Shown piece by piece: positions 1-7,746 of a stretch of DNA of 11,499 bases. The DNA comes from Spirochaetales bacterium (GTDB lineage: Bacteria > Spirochaetota > Spirochaetia > DSM-27196 > SKKC01). The position numbers were made by a program, and so were the translations under genes. Where the stretch lies: positions 1 to 11,499 of the forward strand of contig SLAN01000070.1 in the NCBI GenBank assembly GCA_007126865.1. Reading direction: 5' to 3'. Positions within the stretch are counted from its first letter, which is position 1. Every line of letters begins with the position of its first letter. The notes below the pieces were generated by a model. The model saw only the letters and a program-made list of their open reading frames with translations. It ran no database searches and was not told the DNA's origin.

Positions 1-25
1 CACTCAATCAGTACCCTGGAGCAAT

Positions 26-1537
26 ATGGCAATACGCGTACGCTATCCGCCGTCTCCGACCGGGCTTCAGCATATCGGCGGCCTGCGGACGGCGCTCTTC
101 AACTATCTATTCGCCCGGAGTTCGGGCGGTTCGTTCATTCTCCGTATAGAAGACACGGATCGCGAACGGTTCGATCCACGAGCTCTCAACGATATCTACG
201 AGACCTTCGAGTGGATCGGATTCAAGTGGGATGAAGGCCCCGATGTGGGCGGTGACTACGGCCCGTACGTTCAGAGCGAACGGAGTGAGCTCTATCGCGA
301 GCATGCGCGGGCGCTACTCGAGTCCGGACTCGCGTACGAGGCATTCGATAGCGCCGAAAGCCTCCGGGCCGAAAGAGAAGCGGCCGAGGACGGCGGTATC
401 CGAAAGGGGTACGATCGCAAATTCCGCGACATGTCCGAAACGGAGAAGGAGCGGTATCGCGATCAGGGTATAGCGCCGGTAATCCGGTTCAAGGTGCCGC
501 TGGAAGGTACGACGGAGTTCGAGGATCTGCTGCTCGGACGCGTAAAGCGCAAGAACCGCGATGTTATTCCCGATCCGGTGCTGCTGAAATCCGACGGTAT
601 GCCGACCTACCATCTCGCGAACGTCGTCGACGACCATCTTATGGAGATCTCCCACATACTTCGTGGACAGGAGTGGGTCCCGACGGCGAGCCTGCACGTA
701 CTGCTGTACCGCGCCTTCGGCTGGGATCCGCCGATGTTCTGCCACTTACCGATGGTGATGGGAAACGACGGGCAGAAACTGTCCAAGCGACACGGAGCCA
801 CGAGTGTGCAGGAGTTCAGGAAGCAGGGCTATCTCCCCGAGGCGCTCATCAATTATCTTGCACGGCTCGGCTGGTCGTACGACGATCAGCGTGAGTTCTT
901 CACGTTGCAGGAGTTGCGCGAGCTTTTCGATCCGGCCAAACTGACGAAAAGCCCGGCGGTGTTCGATTACCGAAAACTCGACTGGTTCAATGGCGCCTAC
1001 ATCCGGGAGAGACCTCCCGCCGAGGTTCGCGAGTTGATTCGCCCCTTTCTCGTCGAGGCAGGATTGATCTCCGATCCTCCGACCGCGGAGGAGACCCGAA
1101 TTCTCGAGGATGCGGTTCCGCTCGTGCATGAGCGACTGAAACGGCTGTCGGATGTGTCTCACCTGCTTCGGTTCGTTTTCGCTCCGGTGGACAGTTGGGA
1201 CCCCGCGATGCTGGTGCCGAAGAAGATGTCGCCGGCGGACGTGCCGGCACTGTTGAAGCGCGCCAGGGCGCTGCTGGAAGGGTTTGAGCAGCGTCCGGAT
1301 GAAGAAATCGAGAATCGGTTTCGGGAAGCGGCCGAGGCGGACGGCATCAAGCTCGGATCGCTTCTAATGCCGTTGCGGGTCGCCGTGACCGGAAGCACGG
1401 CGTCCCCTCCGCTCTTTGCGAGTCTCAAGCTGCTCGGTGCTGAAGAGACCTTTCAACGCATCGACCGGTGTCTGGAATTCGTGGAACAGCTGCCGGCGGG
1501 AGATAACCGTCGCGAAGATACCGAAACGAAGGAATAG
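26..1537 (+). CDS. gltX: Glutamyl-tRNA synthetase (class I)
   Basis: Charges tRNA-Glu with glutamate in the cytoplasm. The 503-residue product has the class I signatures of GluRS: the HIGH-type motif as HIGG at residues 16-19 inside PSPTGLQHIGG, the RIEDTDRER segment just after it, and the second signature as KLSKR at 251-255 followed by HGATSV. HIGG rather than HIGH is normal for GluRS. The Rossmann catalytic core and connective insert cover roughly residues 1-310, and the helical anticodon-binding part the rest. Length is a little above the E. coli enzyme, with a charged C-terminal tail. The ATG at 26 is preceded by GGAG at 18-21, and the protein starts directly at the first catalytic strand, so this start is well supported. 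It is the first visible gene of a gltX-glyS-tyrS run; promoter and leader lie outside the window. Whether it also charges tRNA-Gln cannot be told from sequence. Confidence 0.97.
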   Translation: MAIRVRYPPSPTGLQHIGGLRTALFNYLFARSSGGSFILRIEDTDRERFDPRALNDIYETFEWIGFKWDEGPDVGGDYGPYVQSERSELYREHARALLESGLAYEAFDSAESLRAEREAAEDGGIRKGYDRKFRDMSETEKERYRDQGIAPVIRFKVPLEGTTEFEDLLLGRVKRKNRDVIPDPVLLKSDGMPTYHLANVVDDHLMEISHILRGQEWVPTASLHVLLYRAFGWDPPMFCHLPMVMGNDGQKLSKRHGATSVQEFRKQGYLPEALINYLARLGWSYDDQREFFTLQELRELFDPAKLTKSPAVFDYRKLDWFNGAYIRERPPAEVRELIRPFLVEAGLISDPPTAEETRILEDAVPLVHERLKRLSDVSHLLRFVFAPVDSWDPAMLVPKKMSPADVPALLKRARALLEGFEQRPDEEIENRFREAAEADGIKLGSLLMPLRVAVTGSTASPPLFASLKLLGAEETFQRIDRCLEFVEQLPAGDNRREDTETKE

Positions 1538-1540
1538 AGA

Positions 1541-2887
1541 ATGGGTAACGAGCAGAATACGGTAACGATGGAGAAGATCGTGAGTCTCGCGAAGCGGCGT
1601 GGCTTCATTTTTCCTTCGTCGGAAATCTACGGCGGGCTCTCCTCGGCGTGGGACTACGGGCCACTGGGAAGTGAATTGAAGAACCGGCTTCAGCGATACT
1701 GGTGGCGTGAGATGACCCAGCTCCACGACAATATCGTGGGGATGGATGCAGCGATAATGATGCATCCGCGCGTGTGGGAAGCAAGCGGTCATGTCGCCGG
1801 CTTCTCCGACAAGATGGTCGAAGACACGGTCACCAACGAACGCTATCGATGGGACCATCTGACCGACGAGCAGCGAGAGACGCGAACCAGTCCGAACGGA
1901 AACCCGTTGAGCGAGCCACGCGACTTCAACCTGCTTTTCAAGACACACCTCGGGCCGACCACCGATTCCGGGTCGACCGTGTATCTGCGACCCGAAACCG
2001 CGCAGGGCAGCTATGTGAACTTCAGAAACGTAGTGCAGACATCACGTATGAAGCTCCCGTTCGGTATCGCGCAGGTCGGCAAGGCGTTTCGAAACGAGAT
2101 TGTGACGAAAAACTTCATCTTCCGTACGTGTGAGTTCGAGCAGATGGAGATGCAGTACTTCGTGAAACCGGGTGAAGATGAGAAGTGGTTCGAGCACTGG
2201 AAAGAGAAGCGGATGGAATACTACCGCAAGCTCGGTATTCGGCCCGACCGCTTACGCTTCCACGAGCACGGTCCCGACGAGCTCGCTCACTACGCCAAGA
2301 CCGCGTTCGATATAGAGTACTACTATCCGTTCGGTTGGCAGGAGCTCGAAGGTATTCACAACCGGACCGATTTCGATCTCTCTCGTCACGCCGAGTACAG
2401 CGGCAAGGACCTCAGTTATCTCGAAGAGGAAACGAAGGAGCGGTTCGTTCCCTATATCGTCGAAACCGCGGTCGGACTGACACGAAGCGTGTTGGTGGTG
2501 CTCTGCGACGCCTACGAGGAGGAAGAGGTTGCCGAAGGTGATGTAAGGACCGTGCTCCGCTTTCACCCGGAGATCGCGCCGGTGACAGTCGGGGTGTTCC
2601 CGCTCGTGAAAAAGGACGGACTCGCCGAGCTCGCACGGGAGATCGAGCTCGACCTCCGCAATGAGTTCGCGACCTTTTACGATCAGGGTGGGGCGATCGG
2701 ACGGCGTTACCGCCGACAGGACGAAATCGGCACCCCGTACGGTGTCACAATCGACTACGAAACGAAGGAGAACGGTACGGTCACATTACGCTTCCGCGAC
2801 AGCATGGAGCAGGTGCGAGTGCCGATCGAGGAGCTTGCGAACCGCATCCGTTCCGAGGTTCGCAACTACAAACGAGTGGGAGCGTAG
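1541..2887 (+). CDS. glyS: Glycyl-tRNA synthetase, single-chain (alpha2) class II type
   Basis: Charges tRNA-Gly with glycine. The 448-residue chain belongs to the homodimeric GlyRS family, not the alpha2beta2 GlyQ/GlyS enzyme. The N-terminus has the family sequence RRGFIFPSSEIYGG and the motif 1 region GPLGSELKNRL. Motif 2 carries RNE at residues 184-186, followed by FRTCEFEQMEMQYF. Motif 3 is ETAVGLTR at 308-315 and keeps the class II arginine, with Thr where many relatives have Asp. The last ~110 residues form the HGTP-type anticodon-binding domain, recognisable by GRRYRRQDEIGTPYGVTIDY. It starts 3 bases after the gltX stop, and AAGGAA at 1529-1534 inside the end of gltX supplies its ribosome binding site, so translation is probably coupled. 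The chain is shorter than the Thermus enzyme, suggesting smaller insertions. Confidence 0.96.
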   Translation: MGNEQNTVTMEKIVSLAKRRGFIFPSSEIYGGLSSAWDYGPLGSELKNRLQRYWWREMTQLHDNIVGMDAAIMMHPRVWEASGHVAGFSDKMVEDTVTNERYRWDHLTDEQRETRTSPNGNPLSEPRDFNLLFKTHLGPTTDSGSTVYLRPETAQGSYVNFRNVVQTSRMKLPFGIAQVGKAFRNEIVTKNFIFRTCEFEQMEMQYFVKPGEDEKWFEHWKEKRMEYYRKLGIRPDRLRFHEHGPDELAHYAKTAFDIEYYYPFGWQELEGIHNRTDFDLSRHAEYSGKDLSYLEEETKERFVPYIVETAVGLTRSVLVVLCDAYEEEEVAEGDVRTVLRFHPEIAPVTVGVFPLVKKDGLAELAREIELDLRNEFATFYDQGGAIGRRYRRQDEIGTPYGVTIDYETKENGTVTLRFRDSMEQVRVPIEELANRIRSEVRNYKRVGA

Positions 2888-2893
2888 AAGTCC

Positions 2894-4132
2894 ATGTCAG
2901 CGTACGATGTGTTGAAAGAGCGCGGGTTCGTTTCCCAGGTAACGGATGAACAGGCTGTACGGCGGCAGCTGAGCGAGGGAGTCTGCAGCTGCTATGTCGG
3001 GTTCGATCCGACCGGCCAAAGTCTGCATGTCGGGCATATGGTTCCACTGTTCGCCATGGCGCATCTTGCTCGCGCCGGACATACGGCGATCGCGCTGATC
3101 GGCGGCGGTACCGCACAGATCGGAGACCCCTCCGGCAAGACCGAAATGCGCCGGATGCTCGCGACCGACGAGATTGACCGGAACGCTGAGTCGATGGGAA
3201 ACCAGATTCGTGCATTTCTTCAGACCGTCAATGCGGACGCAACAGTGGTGAACAATGCCGACTGGTTGCGAGGGTTGAACTACATCGAGTTCCTGCGTGA
3301 TATCGGCCGGCACTTTTCGGTCAACCGCATGCTCTCCTTCGAAACGTACAAAATGCGACTCGAGACCGGTCTCAGTTTCATAGAGTTCAACTATCAGCTT
3401 CTGCAGAGTTACGACTATCTGTGCCTCTATCGCGAACGCGGTGTAACGCTGCAATTCGGAGGTGACGATCAGTGGGGCAATATCGTTGCCGGCATGGATC
3501 TCATCAGACGTGTCGACGGCGTTGAAGTGCAGGGGCTTACATTCCCGCTCGTGACGCGAGCCGACGGACAGAAGATGGGTAAGAGCGAGCAGGGCGCCGT
3601 TTTCCTGGACCCGGAGCTCTGTTCGCCGTATGACTTTTTCCAGTATTGGCGCAATGTTCCCGACCCTGATGTCGCGCGTTTCCTCAAGCTTTACACATTT
3701 GTCCCGATCGAGGAGATCGATGAGCTGACTGCCGAGGGCGGAAGTGCGCTGAATCGTGCGAAAGAGCGACTCGCGTGGGAGCTCACCGGTATGGTGCACG
3801 GGCAAGAGACCGCCGACGATTCGCTTGCCGCGGCTCGGGCAGCGTTCGGCAGGATCGACGATCCGTCCGCGAAAGAAGGCGTGCCGAGTACCGAGATTCC
3901 GCACGCCGAGCTCGAGGCGGGGATCGGTGCGGTGGAGCTGTTCGTACGAACCGGACTCTGCAGCTCGAAGGGAGAGGCTCGCCGGCTCATTCGTCAGGGT
4001 GGCGCCCGGGTAAACGACGAGAAAGTCCGCTCGGAGGAGGATGCGATTGACGCAGAATCGTTGTCCGGGGGTGAGTTAATGCTCCGGGCCGGAAAAAAAC
4101 GCTACCATCGCGTAGTGGTGGTTCAGTCGTAG
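2894..4132 (+). CDS. tyrS: Tyrosyl-tRNA synthetase (class I, with C-terminal S4 domain)
   Basis: Charges tRNA-Tyr with tyrosine. The 412-residue product has the bacterial TyrRS core: FDPTGQSLHVGH with the HIGH-type motif at 45-48, the segment GGGTAQIGDPSGK, the tyrosine-site region FIEFNYQLLQSYDYL, GGDDQWGNI, and the second signature KMGKS at 227-231. The C-terminal part, about residues 345-405, is an S4 RNA-binding domain (SSKGEARRLIRQGGARVNDEKV region) that binds the long variable arm of tRNA-Tyr. The ATG lies 6 bases after the glyS stop with GGGAG at 2878-2882 upstream, giving normal spacing. It is the last gene of the synthetase run; the next gene converges on it. No truncation or missing catalytic motif is seen. 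Confidence 0.96.
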   Translation: MSAYDVLKERGFVSQVTDEQAVRRQLSEGVCSCYVGFDPTGQSLHVGHMVPLFAMAHLARAGHTAIALIGGGTAQIGDPSGKTEMRRMLATDEIDRNAESMGNQIRAFLQTVNADATVVNNADWLRGLNYIEFLRDIGRHFSVNRMLSFETYKMRLETGLSFIEFNYQLLQSYDYLCLYRERGVTLQFGGDDQWGNIVAGMDLIRRVDGVEVQGLTFPLVTRADGQKMGKSEQGAVFLDPELCSPYDFFQYWRNVPDPDVARFLKLYTFVPIEEIDELTAEGGSALNRAKERLAWELTGMVHGQETADDSLAAARAAFGRIDDPSAKEGVPSTEIPHAELEAGIGAVELFVRTGLCSSKGEARRLIRQGGARVNDEKVRSEEDAIDAESLSGGELMLRAGKKRYHRVVVVQS

Positions 4133-4153
4133 TTCGACCGCAGTGTCGTGAAC

Positions 4154-4181
4154 GTTTCGCCTCTCTACACGGGGGCGAAAT
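4154..4181. terminator. Hairpin between convergent tyrS and rlmK, possible terminator
   Basis: TTTCGCC at 4155-4161 is the exact reverse complement of GGCGAAA at 4174-4180. The stem can extend inward by three pairs (two of them G-U) to a six-base loop at 4165-4170. It sits 22 bases after the tyrS stop and about 46 bases downstream of the rlmK stop, so it could end transcription from either side. No T-run follows on either strand, so it is not a canonical intrinsic terminator. Termination is inferred from position. Confidence 0.4.
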
Positions 4182-4226
4182 CCGGCGATAGGTTGCAGCG
4201 TGACGCGGGTTTCGCGAATGAACGAG

Positions 4227-5186
4227 CTACGTTGCGGTAAAAAGCCAGGTTCGGTGCGGTCTGCTGCGGGCGAAGTCCTCCGGGATCGTCTCGTTTGTCA
4301 GGTTCTTCGGTTTCAGATCCTTCAGGAAGCGCTGATTCAGATAGAAGCTCCGTGCGTTGGTGGAGAATACGAGCACACCGTCTTTGGCGAGCATGCCGTA
4401 GCACTGTTTGATTAACTCAGGGTGGTCGCGGCGGATGTCCATTGTCCTCGACATGCTGCGACTGTTGGAAAAGGTCGGCGGATCGAGGACAATAATGTCC
4501 CATCGATCACCGTGTTCGGCCGCCCGCGAGAGGAAATCGAACACACACATCTGCTCGAACTTATGAAAGCCTATGTCGAGCAGACCGTTGGATCGCATAT
4601 TTCGTTTCGCCCACTCGAGATAGCCGGCCGACAGATCGACACTCGTCGTAGAGATCGCACCGCCGGCTGCGGCGTAAACCGAGAATGCTCCGGTATAGGA
4701 GAAGAGGTTGAGAACCCGCGCTCCGTCCGACATATCCGCTACCATGCCGCGGGTTATCCGGTGATCGAGAAAGAGCCCGGTGTCAAGGTAATCACTCAGG
4801 TTGATCTCGAACTGAAGACCCGATTCAGTGACGGTAACGCAGTAAGATCTGTCGCTCTGTTTGCGATGCTGCTCGCCGCGAGCGCGCTTCGGGCGAAGCT
4901 TCGTGAATACTCGATCGGAGCGTATGCCGAGCGTTGCCGCAGCCGTTTGCGCGGCTTCCGACCGCCAATCCTGGCCGTAGGCGGTGCTGCCTTCATTCGA
5001 CCGCTCGATTTCGCAGACGTGCAGATGATTGCCGTAGAGGTCGATCTGGAGCGGGAGGTCGCCCGCCTCACAATCGAAGACGCGATAGCACTCTATCCGG
5101 TGACGGTTTGCCCACGGACGGAGATGCTTCTGCTTGCGCTTGAGCGCCGAAATGAGTCCCTTTCGCTGCCCATCCGGCAACGCCAT
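4227..5186 (-). CDS. rlmK: RlmK-like 23S rRNA methyltransferase (stand-alone)
   Basis: A SAM-dependent methyltransferase closely resembling RlmK, the C-terminal half of E. coli RlmKL that makes m7G2069 in 23S rRNA. The N-terminal part has the family pattern KHLRPWANRHRIECYRVFD. The segment NLSDYLDTGLFLDHR leads into the Rossmann fold, where the SAM-binding motif is LNLFSYTG at residues 159-166, and motif IV is DPPTFSNS from residue 235. The C-terminus (PEDFARSRPHRTWLFTA) also matches RlmK. Length is 319 residues from the ATG at 5186, chosen because it lies one base after the rex stop (TGAGATG) and avoids a long overlap; an in-frame GTG at 5195 is an alternative, and the frame stays open to 5276. 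The partner domain RlmL (m2G2445) is not in this window. It follows rex in a tight two-gene unit, so Rex may autoregulate it. RlmI is a less likely identity because no PUA domain is visible. Confidence 0.85.
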   Translation of the reverse strand: MALPDGQRKGLISALKRKQKHLRPWANRHRIECYRVFDCEAGDLPLQIDLYGNHLHVCEIERSNEGSTAYGQDWRSEAAQTAAATLGIRSDRVFTKLRPKRARGEQHRKQSDRSYCVTVTESGLQFEINLSDYLDTGLFLDHRITRGMVADMSDGARVLNLFSYTGAFSVYAAAGGAISTTSVDLSAGYLEWAKRNMRSNGLLDIGFHKFEQMCVFDFLSRAAEHGDRWDIIVLDPPTFSNSRSMSRTMDIRRDHPELIKQCYGMLAKDGVLVFSTNARSFYLNQRFLKDLKPKNLTNETIPEDFARSRPHRTWLFTAT

Positions 5187-5187
5187 C

Positions 5188-5889
5188 TCAAGCACGAACC
5201 TGACGAGCTTTCGGGGAGTTGTCTGCCGACGCACTCGAATCGCCGTCGGGCTCGTTCGAAGAGAGCGCCCGTGCACGAACGCTCAAAACCGCATAGCCGG
5301 AGCTGAGGTCCTCTTTCTGCACGATGATATGGTCGGGAACCTTCAGTTTCATGTTGGTGAAGTTCCAGATTGCGGTTATTCCGGCGTCGATGAGGTCGTC
5401 TGCGACATCCTGCGCGTATGCGTTCGGTACGGTAAGAATGGCGAGTTTGACAGCCAACTCGCGAATAATGTTCGGCATTCGATCGATAGAGTAGACCGGT
5501 GTCTGATTCACGGTAGTGCCGATTTTTCGTTCGTCAACGTCGAATGCCGCTCTGATATTCAGTCCGTGCTTGGGAAACTCCACGTATCCCATGAGTGCGG
5601 TACCGAGATGGCCGGCGCCGACGATAACGGCAGGAGTGTCGGTATCCCAGTGCAGGAACGAATTAATGGCCCGAATAAGCTCGTCGACCGGAAAACCGAT
5701 TCTCGGCTTTCCAACGATGCCGGTCACCGCCAAGTCCTTTCGAACCTGAATCGGCTCCAGGCCGAGCTCATCGGCGATAATCGTCCCCGAAATGAACTCC
5801 TTTCCGTCACGCTTGGCGGCCTCGACAATGTGCAGGTATGAGGGGAGTCGTTTAATCGTGGGCAGACTTGCTAACTTGTTTGTTGACAT
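5188..5889 (-). CDS. rex: Redox-sensing transcriptional repressor Rex
   Basis: Rex is a homodimeric repressor that binds DNA when NADH is low and leaves it when NADH rises, controlling fermentation and respiration genes. The 233-residue product has the N-terminal winged helix with PTIKRLPSYLHIVEAA and the recognition segment ELGLEPIQVRKDLA. This is followed by GIVGKPRIGFPVDEL and the Rossmann NAD(H)-binding motif GAGHLG at residues 91-96. The later ILTVPNAYAQDVADDLIDAGI and IWNFTNMKLKVPD segments are typical of the family. The wing carries VTGIVGKPRIGF in place of the common SYFGEFG-type sequence. About 25 residues rich in Ser, Asp and Asn extend the C-terminus beyond the usual Rex end. The ATG at 5889 places the TIKRLP segment at the normal distance from the start, but the Shine-Dalgarno is weak. 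rlmK follows after one base. Confidence 0.94.
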   Translation of the reverse strand: MSTNKLASLPTIKRLPSYLHIVEAAKRDGKEFISGTIIADELGLEPIQVRKDLAVTGIVGKPRIGFPVDELIRAINSFLHWDTDTPAVIVGAGHLGTALMGYVEFPKHGLNIRAAFDVDERKIGTTVNQTPVYSIDRMPNIIRELAVKLAILTVPNAYAQDVADDLIDAGITAIWNFTNMKLKVPDHIIVQKEDLSSGYAVLSVRARALSSNEPDGDSSASADNSPKARQVRA

Positions 5890-5972
5890 TCCGTAGATGA
5901 GTATAGCGTATCACGGTGGAATTTGTGTAGCGTAGCAGACATCGATAATCGTATTCTCCAGAAGCTTCGATT
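5890..5972. promoter_or_regulatory. Divergent intergenic region between rex and the propeller-protein gene
   Basis: This 83-base AT-richer gap must hold promoters for both directions unless they lie inside the genes. For rex the best -10 on the minus strand is TATACT (5905-5900) with no convincing -35; it would place transcription only a few bases before the ATG. For the + strand, GATAAT at 5944-5949 and TATTCT at 5952-5957 are -10-like, again without a good -35. TAGCGTA occurs twice in the same orientation (5904-5910 and 5928-5934), 24 bases apart. No Rex operator of the TTGTGAA-N4-TTCACAA type is seen. Promoter positions are inference. Confidence 0.35.
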
Positions 5973-7700
5973 GTGGTATTCTGGGCGGCGGTGCGAGCGG
6001 TAGTCCACGCAGTTACTATTCTCTGCCTCTCATCGATCCTCGCGGCTCCACTCACGGCGGAGACTTCCTGGCGTTTTGTCGCCTCGGGTCGCATCGTGAC
6101 GAGTCCGGTTGTACTCGATTCCGGGGAGGTGAGCTTCGCAGCCGACGACCGGAACCTCTACCGGCTTTCTGCCGGCGGGGAGCTCCGGTGGCGAACCCGT
6201 CTGCCGGAAATGCCCACACGGCGACTCACCGCGCTTCACGACGGTTCGGTGCTCATCGAGCTTTCCGATGGGCGGGTGGAGCGGATAAGCCGTTCCGGAC
6301 GACACGCATGGACTCTTCGCTCGCCTGACGAGAAATTGACATCGATCGCAGCGAGTAATCTCGGCATTGTCTACCTTACGTACGAGGGCGGCGGCATTCG
6401 TGCTCTGAACTATGCGGGACACTCGCTCTGGGCTCTTTCCGTGGGAGATTCGGTCGTACATGGGCCGTATATTTCCGGCGACGGCTCGCTCGTTCTTATT
6501 ACCGAGGGCGCCGAGTTACTTGTGTTGACCTCCGACGGTACTGTTGTCGATAGTTACGACATCGAGGAGGTTCCTGCGGTGGCGGCCATGGGGCCCGATG
6601 GCACCGTCGTCGCAGCAGACGAGCACGGAAGAATATCCCGGATCAACATCACCGACGGAACGAGAGAGGTCATCGCCGAGGCAAACAGCGCAGTTCAGCG
6701 TTTGATCCTCGATACCAGTGGTGCGTTGTCATTCGTAGATGAAACAGGCGAGCTGCATGGTGCAACGACCTCCCAGCCGCTGACGCAGGTCGACGGCGGA
6801 GCAGCCGGAACCGGAGACGGAGGTTTCGTTGTTTCCGAAGAATCCGGCGTCTTGCGAGTTCTCGACGACGCGGGCGAAACGGTCGTCCACATGCACGTCG
6901 GCGGCGGAGGAGCGCTCGGAGAGCCTGTTATCGGCGCCGGCGGTCATATCGTCGTTCCGGGGCGGGATGAAGGCTGGATCGTATACGGTCTGAAGATCGA
7001 ACCGGTACGTGCGCCGGCCTGGACTGCCTCCGGAGGGTCGGCCCGTAATGATGGGCGGATCTACGAGGTAGCCATGCCGGGACGGCGGGAGCTGCGAAAC
7101 CGTCGCGACTACCTGGTGCTTTCCGACATGATACGTGCCGGAGGTGCCTCGGAGTCGGAACGGGTGCTCTCGGATGTCGAAGCACGACTCGACGATGGGA
7201 ACTTGCGTGGTACCCTCGCCTGGATAAGCTCGCTGTTAATCGAAATCACCGGTATCGACGTCTCTTCGCGAGAGTCGAGACTGGTGTCTCCCGATATCGC
7301 CGCCCGTGCATATGTGGCGCTGGGGCGGGTGGGCGATCTGATCGCGCTTCGGGGATTGGAGCGGGCTGCTTCCCGCGCCAACGACCCGACAGAGCTGCGG
7401 GCGATCATGCGGGGGTTCTCGAGTGTTGGTTTTTCCGATCGGATACCGCGGGGAGTGCTGATTTCGGAGATCTACGACCGGGGCGGCGGACCGGGTACGT
7501 CGGCAGGGATGGACGAAGCGTTTATCTCCGCCTCCGAGGAGTTGTGGGAGCAGGGGGCCAGGCTTCCGAGAGTACTCGTCGAAACGCTCTCATACCTTCC
7601 GCAACGCGGTGCTTCTGAACAGGTGCGAATGCGCGCGCGTGCCCTATTGGCCCGTGTGGCGATCGAGAATCAACCAGTGATTCGGACGGCGTTGCAGTGA
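5973..7700 (+). CDS. Exported PQQ-like beta-propeller protein with helical C-terminal domain
   Basis: Function unknown. Residues 1-29 form a signal peptide with a hydrophobic core (AVTILCLSSILAAP) and a likely cut after LTA, so it should be exported to the periplasm or outer surface. Residues ~33-342 contain about eight repeats of the propeller-blade type (dG-x-V-hydrophobic, then D/E-G-x-L-x-x-L, then G-x-x-x-W). Examples begin near 50, 90, 129, 170, 209, 249, 282 and 323, consistent with an eight-bladed PQQ-like fold as in BamB-type proteins. WTASGGSARNDG at 350-361 resembles the closing motif of such propellers. Residues ~375-575 are helix-rich and may form HEAT-like repeats. The frame starts with GTG at 5973, with AGAAG at 5960-5964 upstream; GTG at 5991 is a possible alternative that keeps the signal peptide. 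The gene lies 46 bases before the P83/100 gene, probably in the same operon. A scaffold or assembly role is a guess. Confidence 0.8.
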   Translation: MVFWAAVRAVVHAVTILCLSSILAAPLTAETSWRFVASGRIVTSPVVLDSGEVSFAADDRNLYRLSAGGELRWRTRLPEMPTRRLTALHDGSVLIELSDGRVERISRSGRHAWTLRSPDEKLTSIAASNLGIVYLTYEGGGIRALNYAGHSLWALSVGDSVVHGPYISGDGSLVLITEGAELLVLTSDGTVVDSYDIEEVPAVAAMGPDGTVVAADEHGRISRINITDGTREVIAEANSAVQRLILDTSGALSFVDETGELHGATTSQPLTQVDGGAAGTGDGGFVVSEESGVLRVLDDAGETVVHMHVGGGGALGEPVIGAGGHIVVPGRDEGWIVYGLKIEPVRAPAWTASGGSARNDGRIYEVAMPGRRELRNRRDYLVLSDMIRAGGASESERVLSDVEARLDDGNLRGTLAWISSLLIEITGIDVSSRESRLVSPDIAARAYVALGRVGDLIALRGLERAASRANDPTELRAIMRGFSSVGFSDRIPRGVLISEIYDRGGGPGTSAGMDEAFISASEELWEQGARLPRVLVETLSYLPQRGASEQVRMRARALLARVAIENQPVIRTALQ

Positions 7701-7731
7701 GGTGCCGGCGGGCGATTCGGGTTCGATTACC

Positions 7732-7736
7732 GGAGG
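7732..7736 (+). promoter_or_regulatory. Strong ribosome binding site that fixes the P83/100 start
   Basis: GGAGG, within CGGAGGAG, lies 10 bases before the ATG at 7747. The same frame is open from a GTG at 7702, but that codon has no comparable site and would place 15 extra polar residues before the signal peptide. The ATG at 7747 is therefore preferred. Confidence 0.8.
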
Positions 7737-7746
7737 AGAAAAACGT

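Noticed and set aside
1..25. T-box or other leader before gltX
   Set aside because: Only 25 bases precede the start codon and they show just a ribosome binding site; nothing can be concluded.
2897..3904. 335-codon minus-strand frame opposite tyrS
   Set aside because: It lies entirely within the tyrS coding strand's complement, and TyrRS motifs run through the full + strand frame.
4422..5306. Long open frame on the + strand opposite rlmK
   Set aside because: It is antisense to a clearly recognised methyltransferase, gives a low-complexity Arg-rich product with no family resemblance, and has no convincing start.
5134..5841. Long + strand frame opposite rex
   Set aside because: It is the shadow of the rex coding sequence; the Rex motifs on the minus strand are decisive.
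5890..5972. Rex operator in the rex upstream region
   Set aside because: I searched for TTGTGAA-N4-TTCACAA-like palindromes and found none; the TTTGTGT at 5922-5928 has no matching half.
7702..7746. Upstream GTG start for the P83/100 protein
   Set aside because: The strong GGAGG at 7732-7736 lies inside this stretch and matches the ATG at 7747, which directly precedes a normal signal peptide.
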